From contig JAUMIR010000005.1 in the NCBI GenBank assembly GCA_030847615.1, positions 83,424,492 through 83,488,491 on the forward strand: a stretch of 64,000 bases of DNA, given 5' to 3'. Of the stretch, positions 34,738 to 45,270 are shown piece by piece (position 1 is the stretch's first letter; each line of letters starts with the position of its first letter). Origin of the DNA: Gambelia wislizenii (Eukaryota; Chordata; Lepidosauria; Squamata; Crotaphytidae). The notes below the pieces were generated by a model. It did not search any database and was not told the origin of the DNA. It saw nothing but the letters and a program-made list of their open reading frames with translations. A program made the position numbers and the translations under genes.

Positions 34738-34975
34738 TTTATGTTAAAGTCTTTGGGGCCTAATCCCACCCCCTCACCTTCTAATACACATGTGCCTGGT
34801 TTTAACCATCTCTTGTTGTTTTAACTTAATGATTTGTTAATATTCTTTTGTCTTATTTAAATTATTTTGTTGGGTTTTTTAGAATCTTAAAAAATTACTT
34901 ATGTTGTTATAATTGTATGCTGCCATGAGATTTGATGATAGAGGGTGGAATAAAAATATTTAAATAAATAACTAG

Positions 34976-35694
34976 ATAAAATAATGCTATGGGTTACTGC
35001 TAGGGTAATTAGTTTGATCTCATGACCTGCTGGTTTCTAACTCTATAGAGATGGTGGAGTAATACAAAGATTTATCCATTAATTTAAGTTAAACTTCCAG
35101 TACACCGAGGCCATAAAATACCATTGGCAGGCTGCTGTCCTATGTCACATCACTATCATATAGTGGAATGGAAACTATCAGTATAAATAAAAAAGTAATC
35201 TTAATAAAAATGTTTAGTACCATTTTAGGAGATGGGAGAAAGTGTGAATGTGTCTATAAGGGGTCTTTATATGCAAATGTAAAAATCATGCCCATGTGCA
35301 CGTAAGAAACACTAAGGTGCGTGTGTTTGTATGTGCAAAGTAATAGATTTCTCAAAAGTACTCGTTGCTACCAATGGAAACTTTTTTTCCCTAAGCGCTG
35401 TAACTACAGGCACATGGGGGAGATGGCTAGGAATAAGATTCTTATCCCTGCACATTGTAATCTGCCCATGACTATAAATAGTTAAAGTTGCAGGTTATGA
35501 ATTAAAAATAATCTGCACTTTGGTTATGACAAACTCTCCCAAGTCCAAATTCTGCTAAGCAGTTTAAATTCTTTGGGACCCTGCTTTTCCAAGTGGAAAT
35601 ATCATTCAAACACATATATATTGTATGCACATATAAAATGTGAAAAAATATTTTTGTATTAGAAAATGAAGCTATACTTTACCATATACAGTTG
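34976..35694. other. AT-rich DNA without recognised gene
   Basis: No gene or recognised repeat is seen. Confidence 0.4.
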
Positions 35695-37145
35695 CCCCTC
35701 CACATTCGCGGCTTTCACACTCACGGTTTTGATTATTTGCAGTTTAGCCCCAGCCCCCTTAGGGAAGGCTGCTGAAAGGCAGGGCAACCTTCTGCCTGCA
35801 CCTTCTCTGGCCTTCCAGAGGCAGTTCCGGGGCTTCAAAGCCCCGGAGTCTGCTCAGGAAGGCTGGGGGACGGGGCGGGCAGCCTCCCTCCCTCTGCCTT
35901 CACTGGCCTTCCTGAGGGGACTCTGAGGCTTCTAAAACCCGGAGTCCCCTCAGGAAGGCTGGGGAGAGGCCAGGCAGCTTCCCTCCCACCCACCTGCTGC
36001 CTTCCCCAGCCTTCCTGAGGCGACTCCGAGGCTTCTAAGTCCCGGAGTCCACTCAGGAAGGCTGGGGAGAGGAAGGCAGCCACCTCCCTGCTGCCTTCCC
36101 CAGCCTTTTCAAGCGGGCTCCGGGGCTTCAAAACCCCGGCATCCACTTAGGAAGGCTGGGAAGAGGCAGCGCAGCCTCCTCCCCACCCACCTGCCCGCTT
36201 ACTCACATGCCCGCCCACTGCCGTCCCCAGCCTTCCTAAGCAGGCTCCGGGGCTCCAAAGGCCTGGTGTCAGCTTGGGAAGCCCAGGGAGAGGCAGTGCA
36301 GCCTCCTCCCTGCCCACCCGCCTACTCACCCGCCTGCCCACTGCCTTCCCCGGCCTTCCTAAGCAGGCCCTGGGGCTCCAAAGCCCCGGTGTCCACTTAG
36401 AACGGCCAAAGAGAGGCAGCGCAGCCTCATCCCCGCCTGCCCGCCTACTCAACTGCCCGCCCGCTGCCGTCCCCAACCTTCCTAACCAGGCTCCTGGGCT
36501 CCAAAGCCCTGGCGTCTGCTTAGGAAGACCGGGAAGAGGCAGTGCAGCCTCCTTCCCACCCGACCGCCCGCTAACTCACCCGCCCGCCCGCTGCCGTCTG
36601 CGGCCTTCCTAACCAGGCTCCGGGGCTCCGAAGCCCCGGCGTCCACTTAGGAAGGCTGGGGAGAGGCAGCATAGCCTCCTCCCCACCCACCTGCCCACTA
36701 CCTTCCCTGGCCTTCCTAAGTGGGCTCCGGGGCTCCAAAGCCCTGGCGTCTGCTTAGGAAGGCTGGGGGGAGGCAGCACAGCCTCCTCCCCACCTGCCTG
36801 CCCACCTACTCACCCGCCTGCCCACTGCCATCCCCGGCCTTCCTTAGCAGGCACCGGGGTTCCAAAGCCCCGGCATCCGCTTAGGAAGACCAGGGAGAGG
36901 CAGCACAGCCTCCTCCCCACCCTCCCACCCGCTTACTCACCCACCCACCTGCTGCTGTCTCCGGCCTTCCTAAGCAGGCTCCGGGTATTCTAAGGCCCGA
37001 AGTCCCCTCAGGAAGGCTTGCGGAGAGGCCTGCCAGGCTGGCCAGACACCGTCCCATGGCCTCCCTCCCTCTGGGAGCAGTTGTTATTCACGGTTTTTCC
37101 ACATTTGCGGGGGTCTCAAGAACGTGACCCCCGTGAATGTGGTAT
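35695..37145. repeat. GC-rich minisatellite, about 125-bp unit, in a short repeat
   Basis: Between about 35,860 and 37,020 a unit recurs with starts of its AGGCAGCGCAGCCTCCTCCC-type block near 36,163, 36,287, 36,412, 36,537 and 36,662, a spacing of 124-125 bp, plus more variable copies on both sides. Each unit has a hairpin: CCTTCCTAAGC pairs with GCTTAGGAAGG around a CCGGGGCT / AGCCCCGG stem. The outer flanks, CCTCCACATTCGCGGC on the left and CCCCCGTGAATGTGG on the right, are roughly inverted, so the array seems to have expanded inside a small transposon-like repeat. The ORFs read here shift with the repeat and are not genes. Confidence 0.8.
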
Positions 37146-37944
37146 ATTTGCAAAGATTTATTTTTAAGCAGGATAAATTTGTTTGAGAAATTGGACTTTG
37201 CATCCAGTTAGAAAAGACATTAAAAACTTAGGCTTACATATCTTTCTAGGTTATAGTAAATAATAATACTAATACCTTTTAATCCAGCAAACTGAGGATA
37301 CCTGCATATAGAATGGTTGGTTGAATTAGCTGTTCTAACTCCAAAAGCACTTCAGCTTTCAGTGTGTGTTTATTTGTAAGCAGATGTACATTTCTTTTAC
37401 TACAATAGAGCACCAAACAATGAAAACATGTGTTCTTTCTGCGGCATGGGTAATCGCAAAAGTTATGATACTTGTTTATAAAATAATAGAAGGCAAATGC
37501 TCAGTACAGTAACCTTGGAATTGTAAAGAAACTCAGAAAACCTGGAGCAAAATACAGCAGCAATAAAAGCAAACTTCTGGCCTTAAAAGTTTCTGAATCA
37601 ATTTATACAGTAAACATGACCCCAAATAACTTCTTTAAAAGAACCTGTTTTTCTTAATGAAGGAAATGTTTACAGAAAAGATGTAATTCAAATTCAGTAA
37701 GGAATTTTGAATGCTAGTTCCCATTTACTAAAAACAAACTACTCACATACTTCCAAGTCAGTGGTACAGTGTTTATTTCTGTAGACTTCAACACAAAGAA
37801 ATAATAATTAAAGCATTGGATTTTGCCACCCCACTCATGAAGTGGACAAATTTGTCTCCATAAATTGTTTTGAACTTGAACTGTTTAAGTTGAGTTTGAG
37901 TTTAGTAGTATGAGTTTGAATTGTTTTGAACTGTTTAAGTTGTG
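37146..37944. other. AT-rich DNA without recognised gene
   Basis: No gene seen. A GAACTGTTTAAGTTG motif is repeated locally at 37,878-37,942. Confidence 0.4.
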
Positions 37945-37982
37945 TTCCCCTCATCCTTCTTCCCCAAATAATGACAGACACA

Positions 37983-38016
<34 letters not shown>

Positions 38017-38215
38017 TGGAAAGTTATATTGATACATGATGGTTATATATATTGGCAATAAAGGCCACAACTTTATTGATAACAGCTGCAATGGTTCGCT
38101 CAAATCACATAGGTCTAGATCCAGACATCAACCAACCCCAATGCTGGTCGATGAAACCACTGTTGGTCCACCACCAACACTCACCATGATGCCACCTTGA
38201 GACCCTAGCATGTGG
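37945..38215 (+). repeat. Unclassified repeat, copy 1, with AT microsatellite
   Basis: Starts GTTCCCCTCATCCTTCTTCC, then AATAATGACAGACAC, an AT microsatellite (37,989-38,017), then AATAAAGGCCACAACTTTAT and GCTGCAATGGTTCGCTCAAA. It is strongly similar to 38,923-39,165. The AATAAAGGCC motif recalls the 3' ends of DIRS/Ngaro elements, but no coding part proves this. Confidence 0.65.
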
Positions 38216-38922
38216 TGTGTGGCATATAAATATTTTTCTAAATTATAATAATAAAAATAAAACAAATAGTTTTTGCTGGATTATCATGTCTTGATGATCT
38301 TTCTTGAAGTTCATGTGCATGAACAGCACTGAGTTCCTGTGATTTCGTACCTTGAAATCTCCTTGGTTTTATTTAAAAGTACACTCTCAATCATTACTTT
38401 TGTTTATAAAGAAAAAGTTGGATAGTTATTTTATAACTTAAGTTATGAATCATAAAAGAGGTAAAAGCAGTCAATATATACCTTTCTTCATGGCTAGCTG
38501 GATAATTTGCCTCTGATAACTTTCCTCACTGCAGGACCCAAGCAGTAATCTGGTTTTGTTAACTGACCAGCTGCTTTCTCACATTCCCATAAATATGTGA
38601 GATTTAACCATCAATTTTTTACTTCATAGAACTGTTCAAATCTAGAAGAGTATGACCAACCCAATCATGCTCTTTCAGAACGTTCTCTTTCTGCAAAAAA
38701 TTCTGCACAGTTTGCCAATTGTTGGTCCTTTTTGTTTTGGGAGCATAAATCTAAAGCAGCCTAGTGTCTAATATTTCTAGACTTGGTTTAAGGAAGGGTT
38801 CTTTGGCAGAAGACAGTAGAAGCTCCTCACGTAGTTGAACATGCCTGCCTGAGTTTTAAGGGTAGAATTAACATGTCATCTAGATGCTTTGAGGGGAAGC
38901 AACCTTGCGTGTGCAGGCCGGA
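38216..38922. other. DNA between the two repeat copies
   Basis: AT-rich spacer with no recognised gene or repeat. Confidence 0.4.
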
Positions 38923-39165
38923 TGTGTTCCCCTCACCCTTCTTCCCCAAATAATGACAGACACTCTCTCTCTCTCTCTCTCTCTCTCCCTATATATATAT
39001 ATATATATATTGGAAATAAAGGCCACATCTTTTTTCATAACAGCTGCAATGGTTGGCTCAAATCACATGGGTCTAGATCCAGACATCAACCAACCTAAAT
39101 GGTGGTCGATGAAACCACTGTTGGTCCACCACCGACACTCACCACAATGAAGGTGGAGGAATCCT
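38923..39165 (+). repeat. Unclassified repeat, copy 2, with CT and AT microsatellites
   Basis: Second copy of the repeat at 37,945, in the same orientation and 978 bp further on. Its microsatellite differs: a CT run (38,962-38,987) followed by an AT run (38,990-39,010). The homology continues through the GGTCTAGATCCAGACATCAA block and the CCACTGTTGGTCCACCACC block. Confidence 0.7.
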
Positions 39166-41571
39166 GGGGTGAGCCACCACATTCCTGCCACATCCCTCAC
39201 ACCCTTCTCACCAACCATTGGGGAGGCTGGTGTGTCCATGAACTTGGCCATGGACTTGACAGAGACCCCCCATTACTGGTGACCTTGTATCAGGACCCAT
39301 GCCAACCGCTACAAAAGGTGGTCCCAAACTGGGTCCACCTTCCACCAACCCCAGCAACTGCCACCAATGAAACCTTAACGCTCCACCCAAGTGAAGGGAG
39401 ACCAGTCTCTTAGACTTTGTGCAGTGGAATTGACAAACCAGGTCATGTGTACCCAGCAAAGGCCCCTGAACGCCATCTGCCCAAGTGCTTGAAGACAAGT
39501 ATGGTAGCACCCATGCCACCCATCACATAGAAGAGGAGCCAGGGAGACCAGACCAGACCTACAAATTAGCCGCCGGGGCAAGCAGGTGAGTCCAGCGGCC
39601 CCCTTTATTAAAAAAAATAAAGAAAAGTGTTACAACCATAGTGGAAAGTCTAGTTTTTTGAAGAAGGTCCAGCTGAAGTCTGTTTTGCAGAGCTCCTTGC
39701 ATAGATTGCATAAAAAGCAATAGAGCCACAAAGGAGGATAGATGCAACAGAACAGGGTAAAAGTTGCAATGGAATGAATTTATGTTCCATGGAGACTGCT
39801 GTTATTCATGACTTGCTTGATATAGCATTGTGCACCAACACAGAAATAAAAAAGGAGACACAAGTGATGGGGTAAACTAAGGGACACATTTATGAAAGTA
39901 GCATTGAACTTCTTCAGTGAGGCTTAATTAGTGCAGAATTCAGTTGAGGCCAAGGGTCCTTCTTGACCACCTACTCAATTGTAGATGGACTAACACCCTT
40001 GCCCAAATGTCCCACGTAATCTTATCGTCTGACACTAGCCAGATGGTCATTGTGACCAGAGAGAATCTTTGGGGCCCACTCCTTCCCCCAAGCCCCATGA
40101 CTCACAATCTGGGAGATAATAAGGTCTGGGCTGGTCCCAAAGTGCATTCCTCCTCCTGCACTTTTACCTACCCTGACAATCCTCATCTTAGAATATTGCA
40201 CAATTGGCAAGATATTTAATAATCTGACTTGATTGGCCTTCCACTTGATTGGCAGGTAAACCAGGGACTCCCTAGGTACTAAGGATGGAGTCATGTACAA
40301 CTTAGGGAGGGGCCTTCTAAATTCCTCAAACAGGTCAAACACAGGTCAGAGTTTTTCCTGAAGAACACCTGGAGATGAGTCATTCACTAATCCATTCAAA
40401 TATAGCAGAATCCTCAATGGTTGCACAATGGGTTTTTCCTCAATGGTTGCAAAATGGGTTTTTCCTCTCCACCCCTATTCACAATAGAAGTTGGCCAGAG
40501 GTGTTCCATCCTCATGGCTAAAAAGTGACCCCAGTTTCATCTCCTCACCTCTCCAAATATCACTCTACCATCAGACCCAGGCAGAGGCTATGCTTGGTAT
40601 ATGGCCCAATGACTGAAATGGACCGCTTGCTGAGTTGATGTATCTCCTCTCACCTTGCTTTATCTCCCTCTCTTAATTTTTCCTTTGCTGTAATGGAAGC
40701 ATCAGATTATATGTATAGTTAAATGAATGAGGTTTTATTTAGCTGGGACTGGCCTTTGTAGGCTCACCAGGCTGAATGCTAAAGGAAGGCTTGCACACTA
40801 ACCATGATAATATCCTGGCTAGCAATGGAAAAAGTGTGCTAGTATCATAGGAGATAAGATGTGGCTCCTGACTGGTAGGAGTCCTATCTATTACCTGCAA
40901 TACCTCCTTTAACACCTATCTGTTAACTAAAATCTCACCTATATAACAAATTATCCAGTTCAGAAAATATTTGGATTCACAGCTTTATCTGTATGAAAAC
41001 AAATTGTACCAAAAATGTCTACTCAGTTAATACATGCTTTCTTCTCAAGAACAACTGAGAATATTACACATTGAACACAGCAGTATTGGTCAACTGATCA
41101 ATTGATCTATAGCAGCATTTGTGATTATTGATATTACTGAAGTTTATACTACCATACCTATCCAAAGCCCACTCTTCTGAATTATAATCACGTAGTACTT
41201 AATTGCTACTCGAAACCTACCCTTCACTGACCTTATTGTAGCTTCACAGTAAGCTTCCTTGAAGGGCTGGTCAAGAACTGAGGAATCAATGTGGAGGAAG
41301 CATGTTCTCCTTTTGCAGTAGCCACATATCATCCAATAAATAAAACAGTGGCTGTCCCTACTGATGTTCTAGCTGCCACACAAGCTCCAGATTTATAAAC
41401 AAGGCAAGGTATCATGAATGATGCACAAGGAGGAGTGAAAGTGAGCATTACACTGTTCCCTAGATAGTATTGTTTTTTTCTGATCCTAGCACCTACAATT
41501 TCAAGGAACATTGCAAGAACATCTATGCATCTCAAAAAAGCATTTGCACGTTCCCAGTAATTTAGGCCAAA
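39166..41571. other. DNA without recognised gene
   Basis: No recognised gene. The first part, to about 39,600, is richer in C and may be the continuation of the repeat element starting at 38,923. A 27-bp tandem duplication of TCCTCAATGGTTGCACAATG plus GGTTTTT lies at 40,411-40,464 with one mismatch seen. Confidence 0.4.
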
Positions 41572-41655
41572 GTTCTTATAGACTTACCTTGGAGCAAGTC
41601 CCATTGAACTTAGTAGGGTTTGGTTTTTAATAGACATGTGTAGGGTTATACTTAA
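41572..41655 (+). repeat. Palindromic-core short repeat
   Basis: AGACTTACCTTGGAGCAAGT, CCCATTGAACTTAGTAGGGT, then an AGACATGTGTAGGGTTATAC end. It is the clearest of several copies of a short repeat with a self-complementary centre. Confidence 0.6.
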
Positions 41656-41939
41656 TTTGGAACTCTAAAAGCCAAGAGTTCCCTAGTCTTGCTCATAATT
41701 GCCAACCAATTTCTGCTCTGAGCTCACCCAGCTCTAGATGTAATGAAATATATTTGACTTGCCACATTTACTCATACTAATAATTTAGCATTGACTTTTA
41801 ACCCATGAACTTTCATTATGGCCTTAGCTTTTGATTGAGTGAGGTAATTAAATAACAGGGTTGTAATAACTTCTGTTGGGTATAAGGGATATTAAACCAA
41901 TGTTTTAAACTAAATAAATCTTGTCAGACCAATATATTC

Positions 41940-42045
41940 TCTACAGCTGGGTTGAGAATCATGTGTTGTTGGGCTGCTAAGGGTGAAGAAAGCTGGGAGC
42001 ATCAGCCCAACAATATCTGGAGGCCAAAATATTTCCCACTCCACT
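41940..42045. mobile_element. Short hAT-like MITE fragment
   Basis: GGGTTGAGAATCATGTGTTG, TTGGGCTG and, inverted, CAGCCCAACAATATCTGGAG. The parts match the outer arms of the composite at 22,338-22,525. Confidence 0.45.
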
Positions 42046-42050
42046 GACTA

Positions 42051-42053
42051 CAA

Positions 42054-42092
<39 letters not shown>

Positions 42093-42107
42093 TATATATA
42101 AATATCT
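42051..42107. repeat. AT/AC microsatellite
   Basis: A run of AT dinucleotides followed by AC dinucleotides and a short AT return. Confidence 0.95.
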
Positions 42108-42561
42108 TCATGAAAGTATACCACTAAGTCATGGTTCTGAATAAAAATATGTAGGATTTAGGGGAAAAATATCTGCACAATTTTCCCAAAGAAAGAAGGG
42201 GAGAGGATTTTGCAGTCAAATTAATGCTAAAGTTTAAAATTGTACACACGTTGTGTATTTCAGCTAACACTTCAAACCAATTCCTCTCCTCTGATGCACT
42301 TTAGTATTGTTTAGAGTTGTTCTATGTCAGTTTTCCCTATTCTTTTAGCATCTACAGCTTTTTAGTCAACAGGGAGTTTGATGTGTACACCACATCTTTT
42401 GGTGATATTACAGATTCAAATGCAAAATCTAGTGCTCATAAACATTATGCGAATTTGTGAGTGCAATCCCTGGAGAGTGTCAGGTCCATAAACTAATGAG
42501 ACAGCAACATAGTAGAGATGAGTTGCTTTATATGTAATGTGGAAACTTGTTTGCCATTAAA

Positions 42562-42591
42562 ACAACAACAACAACAATAACAACAACAGGC
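42562..42591 (+). repeat. AAC trinucleotide tract
   Basis: AACAACAACAACAACAATAA followed by CAACAACA. Such tails terminate Sauria SINEs and BovB LINEs. The body upstream was not recognised, so it may also be a free microsatellite. Confidence 0.8.
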
Positions 42592-42739
42592 AGTATTCCT
42601 CTTCTATATACACTTTATATTTTCACTCAGACTATAATGATCACCCTTATAAAAGGGCTAATTTTACAAGCTGGCTTCCGGGACTTACCTGGCGGCCGCT
42701 TTTGCAACTGGTGTCACCCCCACGCCCGGACCAACTTGT

Positions 42740-42767
42740 GGCCGGCATGGGTGCCGCCATGCCGGCC
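42740..42767. repeat. 11-bp hairpin upstream of promoter
   Basis: GGCCGGCATGG and CCATGCCGGCC are perfect complements around a 6-base loop. Confidence 0.85.
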
Positions 42768-42816
42768 TTCCTCTTCCCAGCCTGCTCTGCAGACAGAGAA
42801 GAGGAACCAGAGGTAT

Positions 42817-42955
42817 CCAATCGGGAGGAGGCTGCTTCTACCCAATTGGCTGGCTCACCCTGCCTTCGGCTAATTGGGACCCGCGCTCAGCATGGCTGCT
42901 GATTGGATGGAAGGCGGGGCCAGTTCCCTCCGTGGTCCGCCGGCTGGGTATATAT
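42817..42955 (+). promoter_or_regulatory. Predicted Ngaro promoter: four CCAAT boxes, GC box, TATA
   Basis: CCAAT or its complement ATTGG occurs at 42,817, 42,845, 42,873 and 42,902, a spacing of 28-29 bp. A GC box (GGCGGGGCC) follows at 42,913 and a TATATATT box at 42,949. This is a classic polymerase II arrangement, with CCAAT bound by NF-Y and the GC box by Sp1 in vertebrates. A start near 42,978 is inferred from the TATA position. It probably drives the Ngaro RNA. An unrelated host promoter is possible but no host gene is seen. Confidence 0.65.
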
Positions 42956-44180
42956 TCCCGGCTGGCTCACGGCTCTTGTGAGCCGAAGAGGAAGAAGCAC
43001 TCCGAAGAGCTCCAGAAGAAGCCGCCGAAGAGGAGCCGAGGAGCCGAGGACACTGGGTAGAGCTGACTGGCCAGCCTTAGTGAGAAGAAGGGGGAGCGTG
43101 GCTGCAGTGGCAGTGAGGCCGGGAGGCCGAAGGAGGCTGCAGCGAGGCCAAGCAAGTGGCGGTGGTGAGGCCGAGGCCAAGGCCAAAGCGGTGCAGACAA
43201 AGCAGTGGGGCTGGGAAGGCCCGTGGGGGGGTGGCAGCTGCGGGTTCAGGGCCAGCAGGCCCAAGGGGAGTGGCAGCAGGACATTTGGCCCGCTGGGCCC
43301 GGCAAGACTTGCAGGCCAGGACAGGTGGCCGGGGTGCCTGCGGAAGCGGAACCCGGCAGCTGGGGAGTAGAGGAGGACGGGCTATGGGAGCCCTGGCTCA
43401 ACCGGAACCAGTGGGCCTAGGCCGCTGGAAGGACTCCTGATGCCAGGGGGTGCCCGCGGGGGCAGACCCAGCTACCAGGGCCTGTGGGATGATGGGCCAG
43501 TAGGCACTGCCTGGCTGGACCCAGTGGGTGGCAGCCACTGGGGGGAGGACTCCTGAGTCCACGGGGGCAGCCTTATGGACCTACAGGCGGCAGCCCATAT
43601 AGTGAGCCCATCGGAAGGCTCGTGGGCTCTTCAGCCCGAATTTGCGGGGAGGGTCACTGGGACTCAACCCAGTGCGGGTCAATGGGTGGCCGGCAAGAGG
43701 GCGGACAAGACAGGAATAAGACTGCCCATCAGGGGGCAAAAGGGAGAGCACCCCTAAGCGGAGCGGACAAGCCAGGGAGCAATCATTTGGGGTGGACAAG
43801 CCAGGAGAGTGGAAGACAAGCCACAAGGGAGGCAAGCTCTGTTTGGAGCTGCCTTATAAAACAGGGCGGACAAGCCAAGAGAGATCCTTGTAGGCCATTT
43901 CTGGGTCAGATATTATTAGAGCTGAAATCACTATTACCCTCATTCCTTGGGAATGGAGCCCAAAAAGAAGACTGCTCCCAGCAGGCCTGCGACTTGAGCG
44001 CACTCTAGCCGTACGCCCAAATCTTGGGCATCCCTGGCACCTCATGCCCAGAAGGCCAACCCCACTAGGGGGGCGGCAGCGGGATCCAAGGCCATTGAAC
44101 ACATCCTTGGTGGCACCGCGGCCACCAATCTCTAGGAACTGACCCGTGCGGTCATGCTCCTTGCCTAGCAGGTTGGGGAA
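42956..44180 (+). promoter_or_regulatory. GC-rich leader of the Ngaro element
   Basis: About 1.2 kb between the TATA box and gag, without a conserved protein. It begins with a hairpin (GGCTCAC / GTGAGCC, 42,964-42,984) near the predicted RNA start. It contains purine-rich CCGAAGAG repeats (42,980-43,050) and AGGCC repeats (43,110-43,190), then reuse of a GGACTCCTGA...GGGGGCAG unit (43,432 and 43,549). ACAAGCCA-type boxes occur between 43,703 and 43,877. Overlapping ORFs up to 155 codons are biased by composition and look spurious. Confidence 0.55.
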
Positions 44181-45256
44181 TTGAGCTCCGGTAGGGGATC
44201 GGAGGTTGGTGCTGCCGCGCCAGCCCCTCAGCCCATGGCGGACCTCGAAGCCGCGGCCACCTCTTCTGCCAAGGATCAAGCTGCTCAGCAGTCAGCAATG
44301 ACGGCGGGATGGCGTGGCAAACGCAGGTCGCCTTTGCCTAGTGAGGTCAGCGTGGTGTCCTCCGATGACTCTTCCCCGGTGCAGGGGGGCAGAGCCCCAG
44401 GAAAGAAAGACCATGGGAAGGAGAAGGATGGCAAGAAACGGCGGGCCAAGCGTAGGAAGAAGGACTCAGACAGCGAGGGATCTCAGGTGAGTCCTCCGAT
44501 GAGGATATGGATTGGGCAGGGTATTGATCTACGGCGGCACAGGTTCTGGGGTTGCCTTCTTGGGCCATTAAGGCCAGGGCTGCTGCGGAACCGGGCTCGC
44601 CCAGGCCATCCAGGGCATGGCAGGATGGGGCAGCCACTGCAGGGCCCTCCACTCCCAGACTTTTTCTGGACCACGAGGACCTTCCCGGGATCCACCTGGA
44701 CAGAAAGACCCACAATAATATCCTTAAGGGATATTATGTGGATATCTTCTCACTCCTCAAGCCCAAGGGAGAGGTGGGCAGCACCCCTAAATCAGAGAAA
44801 GCTTCTGACAAAGACAAACCAGACCCGGTGGAGCGCTCGTTCCCCAACTGGTTGGCGGGGTACTCAGTTTTCATGGGGGTAGTGGGTATGGCTTACCCAG
44901 ACAGAGGGTGGCACTTGGCCAACCACCGGAGCAATGTGCTCAAGGCCAAGTCTTTGGCGGGGGAGGCGGCAGCCATTCAGTATGACTCTGCCTTCTGCAA
45001 GAGGGCCTCCTGGAACCCTACGGCTAGGTGGGATCTTATTAATGACAAGCTTTGGCTCATCATTGTGGGTTCTCACATCAAGGGGAAACCTGAAGCGGGC
45101 AAGCTGCCTCGTAAGAGGGATGCCCACCAGTTGGTTTGCTGGGAGTACAATGCGGGAAAATGCCAGCGATCCCATTGCAAGTTCGAGCACTACTGCAAGA
45201 ACTGCTATGGATCGTGCCCTAGGGCTAGCTGTCCTCGACCCGGTGCTTCTGCCTAG
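44181..45256 (+). pseudogene. Ngaro gag-like protein, frameshifted
   Basis: The N-terminal part (44,181-44,490, one frame) is low-complexity with a basic stretch GKKRRAKRRKKDSDSEGS that could bind nucleic acid or act as a nuclear localisation signal. The rest lies in another frame (about 44,640-45,256): LFLDHEDLPGIHLDRKT, FPNWLAGYSVFMGVVGMAYP, ARWDLINDKLWLIIVGSH. At the C-terminus is a Cys/His cluster CWEYNAGKCQRSHCKFEHYC, spaced C-x7-C-x4-C-x3-H, followed by CYGSC. This zinc-finger-like end suggests RNA binding, as in other DIRS/Ngaro gags. A frameshift and a stop at about 44,527 break the protein. It is followed at 45,271 by the pol frame. Confidence 0.75.
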
Positions 45257-45270
45257 CCCTTTCACTCAGG

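Larger units (their letters stand above)
32640..34975 (+). pseudogene. L2-type LINE relic with nested insertions
   Basis: The plus strand retains an L2-clade reverse transcriptase C-terminal half. At 32,840-33,010 it reads an eroded GVPQGS box, NIHMNPL, RSFGVGCPQYADNSQLNLSL (catalytic YADD changed to YADN) and LPASSKAVQ. At 33,210-33,320 a segment corresponds to the LATVVHALVxSRLDYCN box (LATAVPALV, QLDYCNVF). After a MITE it resumes (33,700-33,955) with LPIRFQSEFKVPLLTFKALN. The 3' untranslated tail is seen from 34,740 to 34,975, ending AATATTTAAATAAATAA. Many stops; inactive. The two non-L2 blocks inside are listed separately. Confidence 0.8.

Noticed and set aside
35835..36612. ORFs of 100-112 codons on both strands
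   Set aside because: They are translations of the 125-bp minisatellite, with internally repeated peptides dictated by the repeat.
42903..44008. Overlapping GC-rich ORFs of up to 155 codons
   Set aside because: They overlap in several frames on both strands, are rich in Gly/Arg/Pro as expected from base composition, and lie in the leader of the Ngaro element.
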